Assembly: GCA_001599595.1 (NCBI GenBank)
Contig: BCHH01000006.1
Coordinates: 1,746,192-1,810,191 of the forward strand
Direction: 5' to 3'
Origin: Beverwykella pulmonaria
Lineage: Eukaryota; Ascomycota; Dothideomycetes; Pleosporales; Melanommataceae
DNA length: 64,000 bases
The notes under the pieces were generated by a model, which saw only the letters and a program-made list of their open reading frames with translations, ran no database searches and was not told the DNA's origin. Shown one piece after another: positions 1-9,919 of the stretch; within the stretch, counting starts at the first letter, position 1; the number at the start of each line of letters is the position of its first letter. A program made the translations under genes and the position numbers.

Positions 1-679
1 GATGCACGCTGTAAGTAGTATTTCTCTCTCTCCCCTCCAAAACAAACGTTGAAACTTTAGACAGCAACCAGGAGACCGCAGCTGCAAAAACGAAGCCATC
101 GGAGGTAATCACTACGGCCCGGTCCTTGTCTACATGAGCAAGGTTGCAGATGCAGCGACCGCGGATGGCTCCACTGGATGGTTCAAAATATTTGAAGACG
201 GTTGGACGGCTGCGAACAAGGGCGCTGGTGACAACGACTTGTGGGGGGTGAAGGACATGAATACCTGCTGTGGAAAGGTCGATGTCAAGATCCCGGCGGA
301 TCTGGCACCAGGTGACTATCTGCTTCGCGCCGAAGTCATTGCTCTGCATACCGCGCAATCTGTCAATGGGGCGCAGTTCTATATGTCTTGCTGTACGCCA
401 TGTCCGACACACTAATTATCGTTTTCGCATACTGACCGCAATGCAGACCAAATCACTGTTGCAGGGAGCGGCTCCAATTCCCCAGCTACCGTCAAGTTCC
501 CAGGAGCGTACAAGTCGAGCGATCCTGGAATCCAAGTCAACATTCACGCAGCGTTGACCAAATACGTTGTTCCGGGGCCGGCCGTCATTGCTGGCGGCAC
601 GACAAAAACCGCTGGAACCAGTGTGTGTGCGAAGACGAATAAGATGATCCGTGGGGCGAATGATATCTTTGAGTTCTAA
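1..679 (+). CDS. AA9 lytic polysaccharide monooxygenase, 3' part
   Basis: Copper-dependent oxidative cleavage of cellulose or other beta-glucans outside the cell is the family role (AA9, formerly GH61). The gene is cut by the left edge, so the signal peptide and the N-terminal copper-binding His are missing. I read exons 1-10, 61-392 and 447-679, with introns 11-60 and 393-446 (GT..AG). The joined frame shows family hallmarks: GPVLVYMSKV, a WFKIFEDGW segment, a CCGK...IPADLAPGDYLLRAEVIALH core, and GAQFYMSCYQITV around the conserved Gln/Tyr of the copper site; the second intron splits that Tyr codon. It ends in FEF and TAA at 677-679 with no CBM1 tail. The first exon boundary is the least certain part. 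The neighbouring gene on the opposite strand (GH105) also acts on plant cell-wall sugars. Confidence 0.88.
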
Positions 680-803
680 GTCATATATTCGCTCGTAGTG
701 ACCAGATGCAGTCTAATGAAATTTATTTCGTATCTCATATGATATGTACAGTAGCAGCCAGGGCTCTGAGCTCCACTATGTCTCTCGTCCGTTATCCATA
801 CTC

Positions 804-1937
804 TCAGATGAAGGTTCTCAGGAACTCTCCGAGCGCCATCTGAGCCATTGCCTGCCCATACGGCATACTTGTCAACGCGATATCCTTATAATGCTGCAAA
901 TCATGGCCCATTCCCGTCCCGAAGCTGACCTCGAGCAACTCCCCATCCTTGTTGATCTTCCCCAGCACCGCCTTGATAGCTTTGACTGCAACATCCATAT
1001 ACTCTGCTCCGAGATACCTTTTCCTCACACCCTTGAGCATACCGTACGCAAATCCCGCCGTCGCAGAAGCCTCCTCGTAACTGCCTTCGCTGACTGGCAC
1101 ATCGAGCAATGTTCTCCACATCCCACTCTCGCCCTGGCATTTCTTTAACGCCTTGCACTGCGCCTCCAAAATCCCCAACAAAAAAGTCCTGAGCGGATCG
1201 CCCTCCTGCAAGTCTAATAGCTCAACAAAATCCGGAATCGCAATCGTAAGCCAGCTATTCCCCCTCGCCCATCTCGCCTTCGCAAAGTTATGCCCAATAC
1301 TACCATCCTTTCCCTCTTCGAACTTCCACCCATGGAAGAAGAGCCCCGTCGTCGGATCGAAAAGATATTGACAGTGCAGCATGAACTGATGCTTAGCTTC
1401 CGCCACATACTCGGGCCTCTTGAGCACGAGTCCGATTTTCGCCAGCGGGAGCGCAGACATCATAAGTGTATCATCCCACAGCTCGTCTTTATTAAACGAA
1501 TTATAGGTCTCGTGCTGGAATCCGCCATACTTTGTCCGCGGCAGCCCATGCATCACCCACTCTGCCCACGTATCAAGCCACGGCACATACGTCTTGTTCC
1601 CGGTATCCTCGTACAGATACGCCAGCGTCAAAAACACCGCCATTGTATTAATGTTCTTGGTCGTGCCGGCAGCGAGCTGCTTCTCGAACCAGCCGAGCAT
1701 CACGGCCTTGGTGTCAGAGGATCCAGTGAGCGTGTAGTAGTGCCACAACCCGTAGAGCCCGATGCCGTGCGTCCATTCCCAACCGTTCCACCCTTTGGTG
1801 TCGATTATGCGCCCATCGTCGAGTTTTAGGAGGAATTCGCCCGTGGTGTCATTTATGTTGACAAGGTTGTGGGTAAGGAGGGCGATGGTGGTGTGGATGT
1901 CGGCGGATTTTAGGCCGTGTGAGGTGAGGGAAGCCAT
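804..1937 (-). CDS. GH105 unsaturated rhamnogalacturonyl/glucuronyl hydrolase
   Basis: One uninterrupted 377-residue frame, the normal length for glycoside hydrolase family 105 (YteR/RhiN type), which removes the 4,5-unsaturated galacturonic acid left on oligosaccharides by pectate/rhamnogalacturonan lyases. Visible family features are the six-hairpin repeats, WEWTHGIGLYGLWHYY near residues 53-68, WDDTLMM near 153-159 holding the predicted catalytic Asp, and RWARGNSW near 229-236. There is no signal peptide at the N-terminus (MASLTSHGLKSADIHTT), so the enzyme should be cytosolic and needs an imported substrate. It is divergently arranged with an MFS transporter gene beginning at 2935, which supports an uptake-plus-hydrolysis pair. 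Exact linkage specificity cannot be told from sequence alone. Confidence 0.92.
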   Translation of the reverse strand: MASLTSHGLKSADIHTTIALLTHNLVNINDTTGEFLLKLDDGRIIDTKGWNGWEWTHGIGLYGLWHYYTLTGSSDTKAVMLGWFEKQLAAGTTKNINTMAVFLTLAYLYEDTGNKTYVPWLDTWAEWVMHGLPRTKYGGFQHETYNSFNKDELWDDTLMMSALPLAKIGLVLKRPEYVAEAKHQFMLHCQYLFDPTTGLFFHGWKFEEGKDGSIGHNFAKARWARGNSWLTIAIPDFVELLDLQEGDPLRTFLLGILEAQCKALKKCQGESGMWRTLLDVPVSEGSYEEASATAGFAYGMLKGVRKRYLGAEYMDVAVKAIKAVLGKINKDGELLEVSFGTGMGHDLQHYKDIALTSMPYGQAMAQMALGEFLRTFI

Positions 1938-2934
1938 GATGGATGGAATTGGTGAGCACGGCTCTGTGCTTAGGTTGGATGTGTTGCTGCAATTTTCCAG
2001 CTTTCGAAACTTCTCAAAGCTGTTGAGCTACGAGATGTGTGATTCAGGAGGCTCTCAAAGCTTTCTTGGGGGGCGTCAAAAGGATTTAGTGAGTTACAGA
2101 GTATCCTATCGCAGGCGCCAACAGCGTTCCAGCGGAGATGAAAGGGCACAGTGTAGACCTCGACATCCACCACATGTGCAAACAAAATACTAAGCCAAGG
2201 ACTAAAGATTAAAGTCGTGATATCAATGCACCGACAGTCGCTCAAGAATAGCCCGACGAAATGGGCGGGCTGATGGAGGCTGGAGTTGAATATTGGGGAA
2301 GCTGGGGAAGTGCTGACTGTTCAACCTAGAAAAAGCCACCGGGGTATCGGATTCCGGGGTTTCCACCAGACGTTCTAAGAGTCGCCATGTTGTCTTCGCG
2401 TGATGCTCTCGCGAATCTCACGGCACCAAAACCCACGATAGGCGCACGTACCAGACTGGAAGCGTGTTCGGGGCCCTTTGGGCCGAACGTTGGGTCAGAT
2501 TACCGAGGCCACACACATTGCCAACCACCTGGCGTTGCTGGGCGCAGCTCCACAAATCTTGATCCCGCCTCTCCAAGAGCGGGCCTCCGCACCCTGCTCG
2601 GGAGACCTGTCCAAGCAGAGGCAAGCAGAGAAGTTGGTATGTTACTTCACGAATCGCATAGTTCCATAGGCGGCCTGTTCGGCGCAATGGTCAAAGATGG
2701 GAATTTTCCGGGGTGGGTAACCATGTCACCCTGCAAGCTCTTGACCTGTTCTGTGGAGGGCGGTAAACCCAACTGGTGGGAATCGCCGTTTATATGGGGT
2801 ACGCATATTTTTCCGGGGTTGCGGTACTTAGGTTGTGCGACTCCACTTCACCTTATCGTGTTCTTTGGTACCCATTCTCCCTCCTTCTCCCATCTTCTCC
2901 ATCTTTCAAGGGCATTGAAGTCGGTCAAGACAAG
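1938..2934. promoter_or_regulatory. Shared divergent promoter with CreA-like boxes
   Basis: This is the 997-bp region between the start codons of the GH105 gene and the MFS transporter. CCGGGG, which fits the published CreA consensus SYGGRG, occurs on the + strand at 2339-2344, 2354-2359, 2708-2713 and 2813-2818; further SYGGRG matches are CTGGGG 2302-2307 and GTGGAG 2753-2758. Random expectation for any SYGGRG is about four per kb counting both strands, so only the four identical CCGGGG copies are notable. A CT-rich tract at 2875-2910 lies just before the transporter start, as is common in fungal core promoters. The long open frame 2387-3079 in this region is not a gene. Confidence 0.45.
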
Positions 2935-4784
2935 ATGGCGGCCAAAACTAGTCAAGATGCTGTTCATCCATCGCCAGAAATTGTCTACTCCACCGGCCAT
3001 GATGCCAGGAAACCGGACATCGCTCAAGTCGAACGAGTGCTGTCCGTTACCGACGACAACATGGAGAAAGACCACATGAACTACGACCGTGTGGATCAGG
3101 AGTTGGCCAAATACGCAAACGCAGTCGCTGTTAACATTTCGGTCGAAGAGAACATGCGCCTGAAGAGGCTTATCGATGGAAGAATTCTCCCAGTCATGGT
3201 CTTCACCTATTTCCTCCAAGCCCTTGACAAAGGAACAATGTCATTTGCCAGTATCATGGGAATTCGGAGTGATATTCCTGTTCTCCAAGACAACTCGAAG
3301 GTATGTGTACAGTGCTGCTACAATGCAATCATACATTGTGTGCAAGGCAGATTTCTGCAGGAGCCCAGCTGACCTATTGGTAGTATGCTTGGTTGACTAC
3401 CTGTATCTATATCGGCGTGCTGGTGGTAGAATACCCGACCAACTGGGTAATTCAGCGCGTTCCGTTGGCGAAATACTTGGGCCTCAATATCTGCCTTTGG
3501 AGCATCACCCTGGCACTCCACTCTGTCTGCAAGACCTTCCCCGCTCTTGTCACCGTGCGAACACTGCTCGGCGTCTTCGAGGCAGTATGTCAGCCGACGT
3601 TTCTGATCCTCAGTTCCATGTGGTACAGAAGAGATGAGCAAGCCTCGATCGTCACTTACTGGTAAGTGACATGTTCATCTTGGCATTGCCAGTAACTAAC
3701 GATCAAGTAGGTACATGATGAATGGCGCTCAACAAATTGTCGGCGGTCTACTAGCGTACTGCTTCAGCTTGATCAAAACCGGTCCATTGAAGGGATGGCA
3801 GGCTATCTTCTTGACCTACGGCTCCTTCTCATTGCTCTGGGGTTTTTTTGTTCTTTGGTGGCTTCCTGGTGCGCATAACACATCCTTCCAACAAGCAAAT
3901 ACCCTTGACTAACACGATCTAGACTCCCCGATGAGAGCCAAGTGCTTTTCCGAAGAAGACAAGAAACTCATGATCGAACGTGTGCGTTCGAACCAGACCG
4001 GTATCCAGAACAAGAGTTTCCGGGCCGAGCAGATCAAAGAAGCGCTCCTCGATCCGCAGACCTGGTGCTACTGCCTCATCGCCATCTGCACCACGCTCCC
4101 TACTTCTGGCCTAGGCTCCTTCTCCCAGATCATCATCAAAGGCTTCAACTTCAGCGTGCTGCAAACTCAGCTCCTCGCCATGGTATTGGGCGTTGTGATT
4201 ATCATCACCCTCTTATCTTCGACCGCACTTGTGAAGAAGACCAACCAAAACACCTTGGTCATGGCGATATATGTCATTCCGTAAGTCCATCCTCTGAACG
4301 CTACCTATAGTACCACATTCTAACACAACCCAGCTCCTTCATCGGCACCATCGTTCTAATGTCCGTCAAAAACCACAACAAAGCCTCCCAAGTCGGCCTG
4401 CTCATCTCCTACTACATAGTGCTCTCCTTCTGGGCCGCCCAGACCCTCTCTATGTCTCTGCTGTCTCGCAACATCGCGGGCCAGACCAAGAAGACTGTCT
4501 GCGTGGCCATGAACTTCATCTCGTGGGCCGTCGGTAATTCCATCGGGCCGCAGGTCTTCCTCACCAGAGATTCTCCGCGGTACTTTATCGCGTTTGCCGT
4601 GCACATGGGCTGCTACGTACTGTTGGTGGCCGTTATTGCATTCCTGAGATTCAACTTGATGGCCAGGAATAAGGCAAAAGATAAGTTGGCTGCTGAGGTC
4701 GCTGAGGCAAGGGACGAGAACCTCGTCCATGCTTTTGATGATTTGACCGATCGCGAGAATCCGAACTTTAGGTATATGTATTAA
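2935..4784 (+). CDS. MFS transporter, Dal5/anion:cation symporter type
   Basis: A 536-residue major facilitator protein. Exons: 2935-3300, 3384-3661, 3711-3868, 3923-4280, 4334-4784; all introns are GT..AG and restore one frame. A hydrophilic N-tail of about 80 residues is followed by TM1 with FTYFLQALDKGTMSFAS, a signature of the allantoate/pantothenate/nicotinate permease (Dal5-like) group, then VEYPTNWVIQRVPLAKYLG, RTLLGVFEAVCQPTF, and a second half with SLLSRNIAGQTKKT, giving about 12 membrane segments. An in-frame ATG at 2776 would add 53 residues, but the ATG at 2935 (AAGATGG context after a CT tract) gives a normal N-terminus. The substrate is unknown. Divergence from an intracellular GH105 makes an unsaturated pectin disaccharide a candidate; a vitamin or ureide is the alternative. 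Confidence 0.9.
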
Positions 4785-5764
4785 GTGGTGCTGCCAATGA
4801 TTGGTACGTCGAGGTTTCGATCATGGGAAGGTAGTTAAAGGAATAGACTGCTATCAAGTTAATATGTGGATGAATCTAATTGGATATAAGATGATGGTTT
4901 GACTGGTATTTGAAGCATAAGCGTTCAGGAGATTGTTGTACGACTGTAAGGTTCAAGTCTGATACGATTAACGACTAAGTATGATTCTGTGAGCAATTTA
5001 GCCCCTTTTACCATTCAAGCCACTCGTTGCGCGAGGTACGAACCACCCATACGACCACACATGATACTGCCGTACCTGAGAAAGTTCCATGTTCGGGGAC
5101 TCCGTACATCCCACTTATACTCTCAAAAGTGCTCAACAGTACTCAACGGCGAAGTCGAGCACTAGAGCGCATACCATTTAGCAATGACTGATGCCAGTTT
5201 TCACCAAGGCGATAACGGCTGACACAGCTTGAGTGTTTATGTGTTTCCTCTTTGTCTTAGGGCTGAGCCAGGACCCTGGCCCCCGGACAATAATCCTTGA
5301 AACGCGACGTAAACACTAAGGAACACTACCCGTGTTCTAGAGCGTAGCGAAAGGGGGCATTTCTCCGAGGGGAAAAGAGATTTGCACATGCTTGTTTGGA
5401 AACGGTTAATGTGGGCCGCAAGTAGGGCTGGACTTCTAGCTGTGCAGGGTTGCGATTTAGGTCACTGATGAGAAGGACAATTTGAATGCATATTGATATA
5501 CTGTTTAGATGGAGAAGATTTTTCCCTATGAGGTGTCTCTTGGTCAAGATGGTGAGTAACAGTGCGACTCCTTAGAAAGTGGTTGGTAATATTTATGTTA
5601 CAAAAAGGGTTACCGCACCAACCAAATGCAATTTCAAGGTCCCAAATGACCTAGAAGTGTCCCAAAAGTGAATATTGCAAGCCACAGACTTGTACAGAAA
5701 GATTACAGAAGTGAATTACTAGCTGTAGTCTAAAATATCCCGGACCGTCTGAAGACTGGCCGAT
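4785..5764. other. Intergenic stretch, no gene seen
   Basis: This 980-bp stretch lies between the convergent ends of the transporter and the repeat-protein gene. Only short, unconserved open frames occur (for example 5326-5547 on the minus strand). Base use is more A+T-rich near 4800-4990 and 5570-5760, which fits 3' UTRs. I see nothing else that I can support. Confidence 0.5.
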
Positions 5765-7301
5765 CTAGTTGGCCGCTTTCGCCTTCTTGGCCTTTCCCTT
5801 ACCCTTCTTCCCCTTCTTTCCCTTAGCTTTAGGCTCGGGTGCTGTAATCAAGATCAGTGAGCTATATCTTAGGCACTTGGAGGAGCGAAACTCACATCGT
5901 GCAGCAAGGTCATCGAATTCAGCTTCAGAGCTGCGCTCGAGGATATTTTCAACCATGTCGGCGACCTCATCGCCCCTCTTCTTCCCCTTCTTCCCCTTCT
6001 TCGCTTTTCCTTTGCCCTTCTTACCCTTGGGTTGAGGCTCTGGTGCTGCAATTCAAGTCAGTGGACTAGGTCTTCAGCACCGAGAATTGGAGAACTTACA
6101 CCGNNNNNNNNNNNNNNNNNNNNNNNNNNNNNNNNNNNNNNNNNNNNNNNNNNNNNNNNNNNNNNNNNNNNNNNNNNNNNNNNNNNNNNNNNNNNNNNNN
6201 NNNNNNNNNNNNNNNNNNNNNNNNNNNNNNNNNNNNNNNNNNNNNNNNNNNNNNNNNNNNNNNNNNNNNNNNNNNNNNNNNNNNNNNNNNNNNNNNNNNN
6301 NNNNNNNNNNNNNNNNNNNNNNNNNNNNNNNNNNNNNNNNNNNNNNNNNNNNNNNNNNNNNNNNNNNNNNNNNNNNNNNNNNNNNNNNNNNNNNNNNNNN
6401 NNNNNNNNNNNNNNNNNNNNNNNNNNNNNNNNNNNNNNNNNNNNNNNNNNNNNNNNNNNNNNNNNNNNNNNNNNNNNNNNNNNCCTTTGCCCTTCTTACC
6501 CTTGGGTTGAGGCTCTGGTGCTGCAATTCAAGTCAGTGGACTAGGTCTTCAGCACCGAGAATTGGAGAACTTACACCGTTCAACAAGGTCATCGATTTCA
6601 GCTTCAGAGCTGCGCTCGATGATATCTTCAATCATGTCGGCAACCTCATCGCCCCTCTTCTTCCCCTTCTTCCCCTTCTTTGCTTTTCCTTTACCCTTCT
6701 TACCCTTGGGTTGAGGCTCGGGTGCTATCATACCAGTTAGTGGACAAGATTTTTGACGTTGAAAGAGTGGAGCTCACATCGCTCAACAAGGTCTTCAAAT
6801 TCAGCCTCTGGTGTACGAGCAACGACAACAGTGTCCACGTCAGCCACGTCCAGAGCCTCGGCTTCGGCACTGCGCTCGAGGATGTCGGCGACTTCATCGT
6901 CCCTCTTCTTGCCCTTCTTGCCGCCTTTGGCTTTGGCCTTTACCCAGAGCGCAAAGTCAGTATATGTATTCAAAATATGGAGAGATAGGTGCAGGGTACG
7001 GCTACGAGAACAAGGACGAAGCGCTTAACATAGTCCCTTGAAATGGGTCCAAAGACAGGTCAAGAATATTATATGGTTGGGTCACATACCTTTCCTTTGC
7101 CGCCCTTTCCCTTGGCCTGAGCTGCCCGTGCAGTGGCTGGGGCCTGGGGCTCCGGCGCTCGCACAGCAATGGCTACCAGCAATCAATAACAGACCACAAA
7201 TATGCTGAGAGACACAAATTACCGTCTTCATTAAATGGAACTGGTGAAGCGGCAACCAGGCCGACCAGAGCTGCGAGTGCCAGAGGTTGATAGAATCTCA
7301 T
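5765..7301 (-). CDS. Secreted lysine-rich tandem-repeat protein, Kex2-type (KEP-like) candidate
   Basis: No known family is recognised. The start at 7301 gives a signal peptide (MRFYQPLALAALVGLVAAS-P). Exons read on the minus strand: 7223-7301, 7090-7172, 6778-6937, 6575-6724, 6520 down to the N gap at 6483, the gap edge 6103-6100, 5896-6045, and 5765-5841. After a linker (APEPQAP..., KGKGGKGK) come repeated 50-codon exons. Each encodes SPEPQPKGKKGKGK...KKGKKR, a basic stretch ending in KKR, followed by an acidic helix-like stretch beginning GDEVADMIEDIIERSSEAE and ending DDLVER. The first unit (6778-6937) is a diverged version with an insertion (LDVADVDTVVVART). Repeat introns are about 54 nt and phase 1, so whole units can be gained or lost in frame. 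Every unit carries KKR before G/D, a Kex2-like cleavage site, which would release acidic peptides of about 26-30 residues plus basic linker. No UstYa/DUF3328 or tailoring gene lies nearby. Confidence 0.72.
5842..6937 (-). repeat. 204-bp exon+intron tandem repeat units
   Basis: Each unit is one 150-nt exon (5896-6045 and 6575-6724 complete) plus a 54-nt intron, so the period is 204 bp. Segments 6009-6103 and 6484-6578 are identical over all 95 bp, intron included, which points to recent duplication or gene conversion. The copy at 6725-6937 is more diverged, and its intron differs. Confidence 0.85.
6104..6483. other. Assembly gap (380 N) inside the repeat array
   Basis: A run of N lies within the repeat gene and is flanked by the same repeat sequence on both sides. 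The distance between equivalent repeat points on either side (exon tops 6520 and 6045) is 475 bp, which is not a multiple of the 204-bp unit. The gap length is therefore probably an estimate; a true gap of about 313 bp (one more unit) or about 517 bp (two more) would restore the period. Confidence 0.95.
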
Positions 7302-9254
7302 GATGAGTGCGAGTATATACACTGAATTCCAATTGAAAAGTAAACACAATAAGAGCAAATGTGAGAACCAGTCTGAAGATTCCAGATAGAGCGACGAACC
7401 ATCTTTATAGACCTGAGGACCAGCTTCCAGACCTCAGACCCTCGGAGCGCAAAACCAGCGCAAAACCATTCGAATGTACGAGACAGCTCGTACATCTCAC
7501 CTTGTATCACTATCCATGCTTCAAACAGCCTCAACAGTGTCGGGTTCAAGCCATGAGCGTGAGCAATGCCTCGGGAAAATGGCTGTGCTGAGGATTTTGA
7601 TACCGAGAAGGGCCAATAAGGTTGCGTTATCGTTTTAGTGGCAGATCATCTGAAGCTTGGCTAAAGCTTAGCGGTTTAGCGAGACAATGAAGCTTAGACA
7701 TGGGGTCACGACCAAAAGGCCATTTCGAAATAGGCTGAGGCGTGCCATGTTTGAGGTCAACGTTTTGGTTGTAGAGCCGTAGTTCGGGGACCGAGTCGGA
7801 GGGCTGCATGTCTGGAAGTGAGTGTTCCGAGCGCTGGTGTTGTGTAAGAAGAGTGTGGTTGAGGTTTGTTGTTCCTTGAAAATTCCGTCTGACTTCAAAG
7901 CCCTTGCTGGAGGCTCACTGGTATCCTGCGCTTCCGTTCGCTTTGTTTACTCCTTCGTATCATCAAAATTGAGTCTACAGACATATGGCAGCATATTACA
8001 GGTCATTCGATGTTCAAGGCCGTGAAAAGGAGGTTAGAGTTAGAGTAATGCAGCGCCATGCAGAGTAAGCAGCTTTCTGGCAAATCTAATTCGCCAGCGG
8101 ATAATGTTGCTCGCATTGTTTACACTGACCAACTGACAGCGGCGCTCCTCCCGAGTCGCTTCGAGCAAGCGTCAAGAACGTCGCAGCATGTAGATTTCAT
8201 GGCTAAGTAGTCAGAGTCTGATGAGCTCATTGGTGAGTGTCGAAGCTAGATTTACAACTCCTGTCTCTGACGTAGTAGTATAATATCTTTCTTACCCCGA
8301 TTTGATGGTTATGGGCTCTTAGAGGGAGGTGGTAGTAGAGTAAAAGTTGTTGTAGGGTGAGTTACTAGATTTTGATTATTCGGGGTGGGTGGCCGTCTTG
8401 GGTAGTCGCTGTTTCGATTTGCGGCTAGTCTTGCGAAATCATTGAATGACAAAGCACATTCAAGGGGTACGCACAATCGGGCTTGCTGCGCATCCGTGTT
8501 GCAAGTTGCATCATACATGCCACCAACACTGGTTCTGTTTCAACCACCATAGAGAGAAGCCTACTGTTGGCTTTTTGACTGTCGCCTAGCGCGTAGGAAA
8601 AGCCAAACGAGTATGAGCATTGAGGTAATCTTGCGGCCTCAATCCTGCTACAATCCTCATGAACGAGTAACAGGTCAGCTTCACCGGGGTGCAATGTGGT
8701 CTGATGCAGCCTGCCTTCTACGTCTCGCAATCTGGACCTCAGGCCAATAGCGTATTGTTTCACAAGGCCCGATTCGGAAATCGCTCATATCATCCTAGCA
8801 TCTCCGCTCTTCCGCATTGCGATAAACGAACTATTTCCGCCCCTCATTTTTGCTCCCAAAGCCCCTAAAACTGCTTCTTTCGGGAACGCCGTAGGAGGGC
8901 TACAGGTTTAGTATTTGGTACTAAGGCAAGTCCAACCGGTGTTGTCGTGTTGGTGACGCGTTCTACGCAAACTCAGGCCCGGAGTACAAGAATGCACTGC
9001 GCCCTGCGGATGGATTACTATGCCTCACAGCCTATTGGCCCTGTGTAAACGAATGAAAAGTGCACCCTACTTTGGTAATTCACCTGCTTCCCCGTTCGGA
9101 CTAGCCGATACGAGCACTACCAACAACTTCAAATATTCGAATATCCCTTCTTTACAATATCACCCTACGAACGCCGAGGATATCAAACCAGAGCATGAAA
9201 AACCCCTACACCAACCTCACGACCCGAAATAAACCCCAAAGCCAAAATTTGATC
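7302..9254. other. Long intergenic region, no supported gene
   Basis: About 1.95 kb upstream of the repeat-protein gene and of the next gene on the + strand. Open frames here are short (at most 112 codons, 8425-8763 minus) and show no family features. The first part must contain the promoter of the repeat gene. I see no repeat, tRNA or element ends. Confidence 0.5.
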
Positions 9255-9919
9255 ATGCGCCTGAATATCAACCTCTTCTCAGCCCTCACCACTCTCTTAC
9301 TCCTGGGCTGCTCATCCGCCTCACCAGTAGACGCCAACACCTTTGCAGCCCTAAAATGCCACTGCTTATCCTTCTCCCCGACCACCTCGCCCATTCCCTG
9401 CCAAATTTCCGGCTCACAAGACCTAAACTGGGACACCGCGCGAACCCTCTCACTCCAGCGCCACCTAAAAATCCAATTCGCAAGCCAAGCCACCGTCTCC
9501 CGAGTCCTGGATGTCGCAACCCCACTACCGACGAGCGTGCTGCTCAGCATGAGCAATGAGTTGCCGCTACCGCTCGATTATTCGTCGTCGAGGGAGAGTG
9601 TAGAGAGGATTGTGTGTGGGGTTGGGGATGAGGTAAGGGGGAGGTGGACGGAGATTAGTGAGAGGGACGGTGCTGAGAGTGATTGGTTTGTGATGCAGGT
9701 CGTTGTGGCTTTGATACTACTCATCATTCTTTATGAAGCTATTGAGGTTATCTGGTCGGGGTCAGTGTTCCTATGTAACTGTCGAATAGAACCCGCTAAC
9801 ATTCCACCCGTAGGATCCAGAAGAAGTTCTCTCCCATGAATGCACCCATCAGGCTGTCTGGTGAAGAGAAGTTGTTGACAGCTGACTTCGAGCCTGAGAT
9901 GTGCGACACTTCTCATTGA
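9255..9919 (+). CDS. Small secreted/single-pass membrane protein, unknown function
   Basis: Exons 9255-9760 and 9814-9919 (GT..AG intron of 53 nt) give 203 residues. The ATG at 9255 is chosen because it starts directly at a signal peptide (MRLNINLFSALTTLLLLGCSSAS); an in-frame ATG at 9195 would put 20 polar residues ahead of it. The lumenal part begins with a short cysteine cluster (LKCHCLSFS...IPC) followed by a polar region with one more Cys (RIVCGVGDEV). A hydrophobic segment VVVALILLIILYEAIEVIW (about residues 150-169) is a likely membrane anchor, followed by a short basic then acidic cytosolic tail ending DTSH. I do not recognise a named domain. Confidence 0.65.

Noticed and set aside
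1290..1829. 179-codon + strand frame inside the GH105 gene
   Set aside because: Antisense shadow of a highly conserved enzyme gene with no features of its own.
2387..3079. 230-codon + strand open frame ahead of the MFS gene
   Set aside because: It overlaps MFS exon 1 in another frame, has no family pattern, and covers the CT-rich promoter.
5765..7301. Repeat gene as a cyclic RiPP (dikaritin/ustiloxin type) cluster
   Set aside because: No UstYa (DUF3328), methyltransferase or oxidase genes nearby, and the repeat cores are long and acidic, unlike known cyclised cores.
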